Assembly (NCBI GenBank): GCA_964445105.1
Contig: CAYUJS010000023.1
Coordinates: 1 to 27,424, forward strand
Direction of reading: 5' to 3'
Origin: CAWBNS01 sp964445105
Lineage (GTDB): Bacteria > Chlamydiota > Chlamydiia > Chlamydiales > JAJFMA01
DNA length: 27,424 nt
The translations under genes and the position numbers were made by a program. The notes under the pieces were generated by a model, which saw only the letters and a program-made list of their open reading frames with translations, ran no database searches and was not told where the DNA came from. The stretch's first letter is position 1, and each line of letters starts with the position of its first letter. Of this stretch, positions 24,402 through 27,424 are shown piece after piece.

Positions 24402-27400
24402 TCAACAAGTTCCTGGAGTTTGGACTACACTAACCGTTCCGCTTACAAAATCAGCTCGACCAGAGCCGCTGCTCGCCGCAACTTGCCCGAGCTCCTGTTG
24501 CAGCAATCCTAGGCCACTCAAAATTTTTAAACGCAGCTCTTTTGTTGCTTCCAGCTGCGGCATTCGCCCGAGCAGATCAGCATAGTACTGTAGAGCCTGT
24601 TCCTTCTCTTCACCATTGGAAAGGTCATTGCATACGTCCAAGATCTGCTGGCAATAGGACACAGCCTCCGCTTCGCTGTCAGTGGCCATACACAGATCGA
24701 CCAGCTTTAGGGAGATTGATAGATAATCATCATCTTCGATTAGAGAAAACAGATCGTAAGCAGCTATAAACTGCTCACAGCATTTTTTCACCTCTAGCAG
24801 CCCGCCGAGATTTGAATAGGCGTCGATGACAAGACCCATTAGACCGAAGTACTGATTTGGCTCCTTGCTTGCGCGATAGTAATCAAGGGCTAAACAGCTG
24901 TATTGCAGCACTTTGTTCCAATCGGACTGCTCGCTATAAACGGCGGCCAAACGTGCACATGTGCCTATGGACCGCCTATTCGTATCGCCAAACAGCTTTT
25001 TTGATAGTTTTAAAAGCTGTAACAAGCAGGCGGTTTCTCGAGACACATCTTTTCTAAAATACAAGATTTGTACTAATTGGGAGGTTATATGGTAAAGATC
25101 GATTAAAGTAGAGCCTTCGCCGGAGCTAGCCAGCTTGCGAGCTTGAACGATGCATTCTTCTGCATCTTTAAGCCTCCCTAAACTAACTAAGCAGTCCGCC
25201 TTGTCGCTTAGGTGACGCATCATCTCAGGTGGGGGAGCACCTAGCTGATCTGCGCAAATCCTCAGCATCTGTTCATAACAGCTCAAAGCTTTTTGGTAGT
25301 CCTCTAGCTGCTTTTTGTTAGCTGCTCGCGCGGTATAGGCTCGAGCGAGGCACCTCAACACCCCTATCAGATTATCCGGTGCTTGGCCACACCACTGAAA
25401 CTGAATAAGAGGCTCTAAAACCTCTATCGCCTTCTGGCAACTGCCCGCTTCAGTAAAGCCATCACCGATCCTAATCGCTGCAACGACAGAAAAAGAATTT
25501 ATTTTAAAATTTTCAACATATTCTTTGAGCTTTTCTTGAGACCGCTTGTACAGAAGGAGCGCGTCACTGGCCCTCCCAAGGCCTGCTAATACCTCGCCTC
25601 TTATCTGCAGAGTTTGAATACACAGTTCTGCATTTACGGAACCCAGCACTTCCAGTAGCCGAATAGCGCACTTAGAGCACTTATACGCCATCTCAAGTTT
25701 ACCAGATTCTATCAGCACTTGCGTGGTATTGCATAGGTCTGCAATCAGGCTCTCATCTACACTTCGCTGCTCTAGCTCTTGGGAGGCCGCAACAAAATGA
25801 CCAAAGTACTCTTCAGCTTTATCCTCTTTCCCCCAAGCAGCATAGTTGCTGCCAAGACGGTAGAGCAGATCGCACCCAAGACGCAACCCGTTAGGAAAGA
25901 CGCCACGAGCTCTAGGCAGCACTTGGCACAAGCTGTTCTCCGCTTGCTCAAATTGAGGAAAGCAAGTGTGGGCTTCGTCTAGCCCCAATAGAAGCAGTGC
26001 TTGGCGCAAGTTGTTGTCCACTTGCTCAAATTGCGAAAAGCAAGTAAAGATCTCGCCTAGCCCCAACAGAAGCAGAACGTTAACCTCGTGCGGAAACTCC
26101 AACTGCTCTGCGACTCTCAATCCTCGCAGATAGTAAGCAAGGGCTTCTTGCTTTGCATCCTTTTCATAAAAGCTTCTGCCTAGATTATTTAGCAGTTGGG
26201 CTTGAGAGATGTGCCCCAAAGGGTACGCACTCTGATTAAGCTCGAAAGCTTCTTGATAGAGCCGGGTCGATTTGCTTCTATCGCGCCTAGAGAGAGCCAA
26301 CCCCAGGTTCGAGAGCACCGCTGCTTTATTTTTTGCGTCTTTCGACAAAGATAACAAATTTTCAAAAGCAAAAATTGCTTCTTCTTCTTTCCCCAACTCT
26401 AAACACAATAAAGCTCGCTCATTAATTAATGTTTGTTCAGTCTCCTGCCATTGTGCCTCCTCCAAAACAGACAATTTCTCTATATGAAACGTTCTAAGGC
26501 CTTTATACTCATCCAACACTTCCTTGGCTTTTTTGACCTCCCCAGTCTTGCGGTAAAGGCCTGCCAAAAACACCGTGATGCTCATCTTATCCATCTCAGC
26601 ACCAAATCCAGACTGGTTGTCAGACAACAACTGCTTCTTTACGGCTAGAAAACGTTTTTCAGCCTCCTCAAACTCCGCTTGTAGCTCAGCGATACGACCT
26701 AAATAAAAAAGAACTTCTACACTCTCAGGAGCTCGCTGAAAATGGCTTTTCGCCCTCTCATGCAATTGCAAGCGCATAGCAATTCGTCCCAGGCTTTTTT
26801 CATCCGACATCAAAAATTTTTGCTCACGAAGGACGCTACAATCTTTATGCTTGATGAACCGCTCTAAGGAGTAATAGAGGGGCAACAGAATCTTGTAGAC
26901 GCCCATGAGCGTATCCACCGAGCCGGGATCTAAATCAAGATAGTGTAAGATTAATACGGGATCGTCACTGACAAACGGATTGAGGACAGGATTGAGCTCT
27001 TCTTGCTGTCGGCTGGCTTTACAGTGCGCGGTGAGCCGAAATCTCATGGTTTCGCTAAGGAGACTTTGTAAGCTTCTCGCTCCCTCCAGATTTAAGACCT
27101 CTTTTTGCGCAAGTGCTTCGATTTTCTCCCAGCTGCTGGGGATAAAAATAGAGGAGAAGAGGGCGAACCGGTCCAAAGCCAAGTGGGGAAGGCGATAGAG
27201 GTCATTTTTTATACGCAATAAACATCCGGCGTTTGAAAGCTGAGTTTGGCTCCAGGGATCAAAATGAATAAGATCCTCTTCTGCCAGCAAGTTGAAAGCT
27301 AAATGCTCCCTAATAGGTTTTTTCTCATAGGGCGCGCTCAAAGCTGCCTGAAGGGCCTCGCGGTAAATATCGACCAGTTCTGAGTTTCCATGGGCAAAAT

Positions 27401-27424
27401 CAATGTTCAGCAACTCTAAAGGCA
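24402..27424 (-). CDS. Large TPR protein, possible STAND-type, 5' end outside the window
   Basis: The frame is open to the window edge, with at least 1,007 codons visible, so the true start lies beyond. A TTG at 27413 is not needed as a start. About residues 50-90 from the edge (LLRIKNDLYRLPHLALDRFA) resemble the winged-helix segment that links an NB-ARC-like ATPase to repeats in STAND proteins; this is inference. From about 190 onward there are many TPR-like repeats: VLFYLGRIAELQAEFEEAEK, LSNLGLALSRRDRSKSTRLY and LLNNLGRSFYEKDAKQEALA. Within them is a 26-residue tandem duplication. There is no signal peptide or membrane helix in the visible part. TPR proteins of this size are common in amoeba-associated chlamydiae and likely mediate protein-protein contacts. 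No enzyme motif is seen. Confidence 0.75.
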   Translation of the reverse strand, partial: PLELLNIDFAHGNSELVDIYREALQAALSAPYEKKPIREHLAFNLLAEEDLIHFDPWSQTQLSNAGCLLRIKNDLYRLPHLALDRFALFSSIFIPSSWEKIEALAQKEVLNLEGARSLQSLLSETMRFRLTAHCKASRQQEELNPVLNPFVSDDPVLILHYLDLDPGSVDTLMGVYKILLPLYYSLERFIKHKDCSVLREQKFLMSDEKSLGRIAMRLQLHERAKSHFQRAPESVEVLFYLGRIAELQAEFEEAEKRFLAVKKQLLSDNQSGFGAEMDKMSITVFLAGLYRKTGEVKKAKEVLDEYKGLRTFHIEKLSVLEEAQWQETEQTLINERALLCLELGKEEEAIFAFENLLSLSKDAKNKAAVLSNLGLALSRRDRSKSTRLYQEAFELNQSAYPLGHISQAQLLNNLGRSFYEKDAKQEALAYYLRGLRVAEQLEFPHEVNVLLLLGLGEIFTCFSQFEQVDNNLRQALLLLGLDEAHTCFPQFEQAENSLCQVLPRARGVFPNGLRLGCDLLYRLGSNYAAWGKEDKAEEYFGHFVAASQELEQRSVDESLIADLCNTTQVLIESGKLEMAYKCSKCAIRLLEVLGSVNAELCIQTLQIRGEVLAGLGRASDALLLYKRSQEKLKEYVENFKINSFSVVAAIRIGDGFTEAGSCQKAIEVLEPLIQFQWCGQAPDNLIGVLRCLARAYTARAANKKQLEDYQKALSCYEQMLRICADQLGAPPPEMMRHLSDKADCLVSLGRLKDAEECIVQARKLASSGEGSTLIDLYHITSQLVQILYFRKDVSRETACLLQLLKLSKKLFGDTNRRSIGTCARLAAVYSEQSDWNKVLQYSCLALDYYRASKEPNQYFGLMGLVIDAYSNLGGLLEVKKCCEQFIAAYDLFSLIEDDDYLSISLKLVDLCMATDSEAEAVSYCQQILDVCNDLSNGEEKEQALQYYADLLGRMPQLEATKELRLKILSGLGLLQQELGQVAASSGSGRADFVSGTVSVVQTPGTC
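25917..26072 (-). repeat. 78-bp tandem duplication inside the TPR gene
   Basis: Two 78-bp units (25917-25994 and 25995-26072) encode LLLLGLGEIFTCFSQFEQVD and LLLLGLDEAHTCFPQFEQAE, each followed by about six residues. The length is 26 codons, so frame is kept. The copies differ at several bases, so it is not an assembly stutter. Confidence 0.85.

Noticed and set aside
1..27424. tRNA, rRNA or CRISPR arrays.
   Set aside because: No cloverleaf T-loop words in context, no ribosomal RNA signature and no regularly spaced repeats were seen on either strand.

Overview
The window reads as chromosome of a Chlamydiales bacterium outside the genus Chlamydia (an amoeba- or environment-associated lineage). 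The basis is gene content and order: holB-tmk-gyrA-gyrB-DUF721 on one strand matches, from memory, the Chlamydia CT187-CT191 block. DUF3604-mqnE-mqnA-menG resembles CT425-CT428. A Pkn1-type kinase with an FGE/SUMF1 tail, a very long YidC and the futalosine menaquinone route also fit. No species is assigned.

Layout. (1) 1-1510 is a gene-poor accessory stretch. It holds a small two-helix Inc-like membrane protein (minus strand), then degraded mobile DNA: a 342-bp internally deleted insertion sequence with near-perfect terminal inverted repeats and a perfect 9-bp target duplication, plus a solo end of a related element. (2) 1511-3544 encodes a protein with an N-terminal hydrophobic hairpin followed by a LanM-type lantibiotic-dehydratase (DUF4135) domain. 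It has no cyclase domain and no visible precursor peptide, so it looks like a repurposed Ser/Thr-modifying enzyme or effector. (3) 3645-8623 (plus) holds a DUF3604 protein, then a tightly coupled four-gene operon: nqrM-like Na+-NQR maturation factor, mqnE, mqnA, menG. (4) 8632-20542 (minus) runs from a secreted repeat protein through a kinase/FGE protein, a low-molecular-weight tyrosine phosphatase and ispH. It continues with DUF721/DciA, gyrB, gyrA, a frame-disrupted tmk, holB and a small hypothetical. (5) yidC is divergent (plus, 20736-23207) and ends at a clear hairpin. (6) 23265-24370 is a second gene-poor stretch with a decayed, truncated IS3-family element. (7) 24402-27424 (minus) is a large TPR protein whose start lies beyond the window.

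How it fits together. The nqrM-mqnE-mqnA-menG operon joins quinone synthesis to maturation of the Na+-pumping NADH:quinone oxidoreductase that uses the quinone. The gyr-tmk-holB-dciA block groups replication functions: topology, dTTP supply, clamp loading and helicase loading. The kinase and phosphatase are adjacent, with the phosphatase ribosome-binding site overlapping the kinase stop, so they are probably co-expressed.

Most unusual: the membrane-anchored stand-alone LanM-like enzyme, the tmk lesion, the Ser-to-Gln change at the main quinolone-resistance position of GyrA, a kinase lacking the catalytic HRD aspartate, and the defective IS with its intact insertion footprint.
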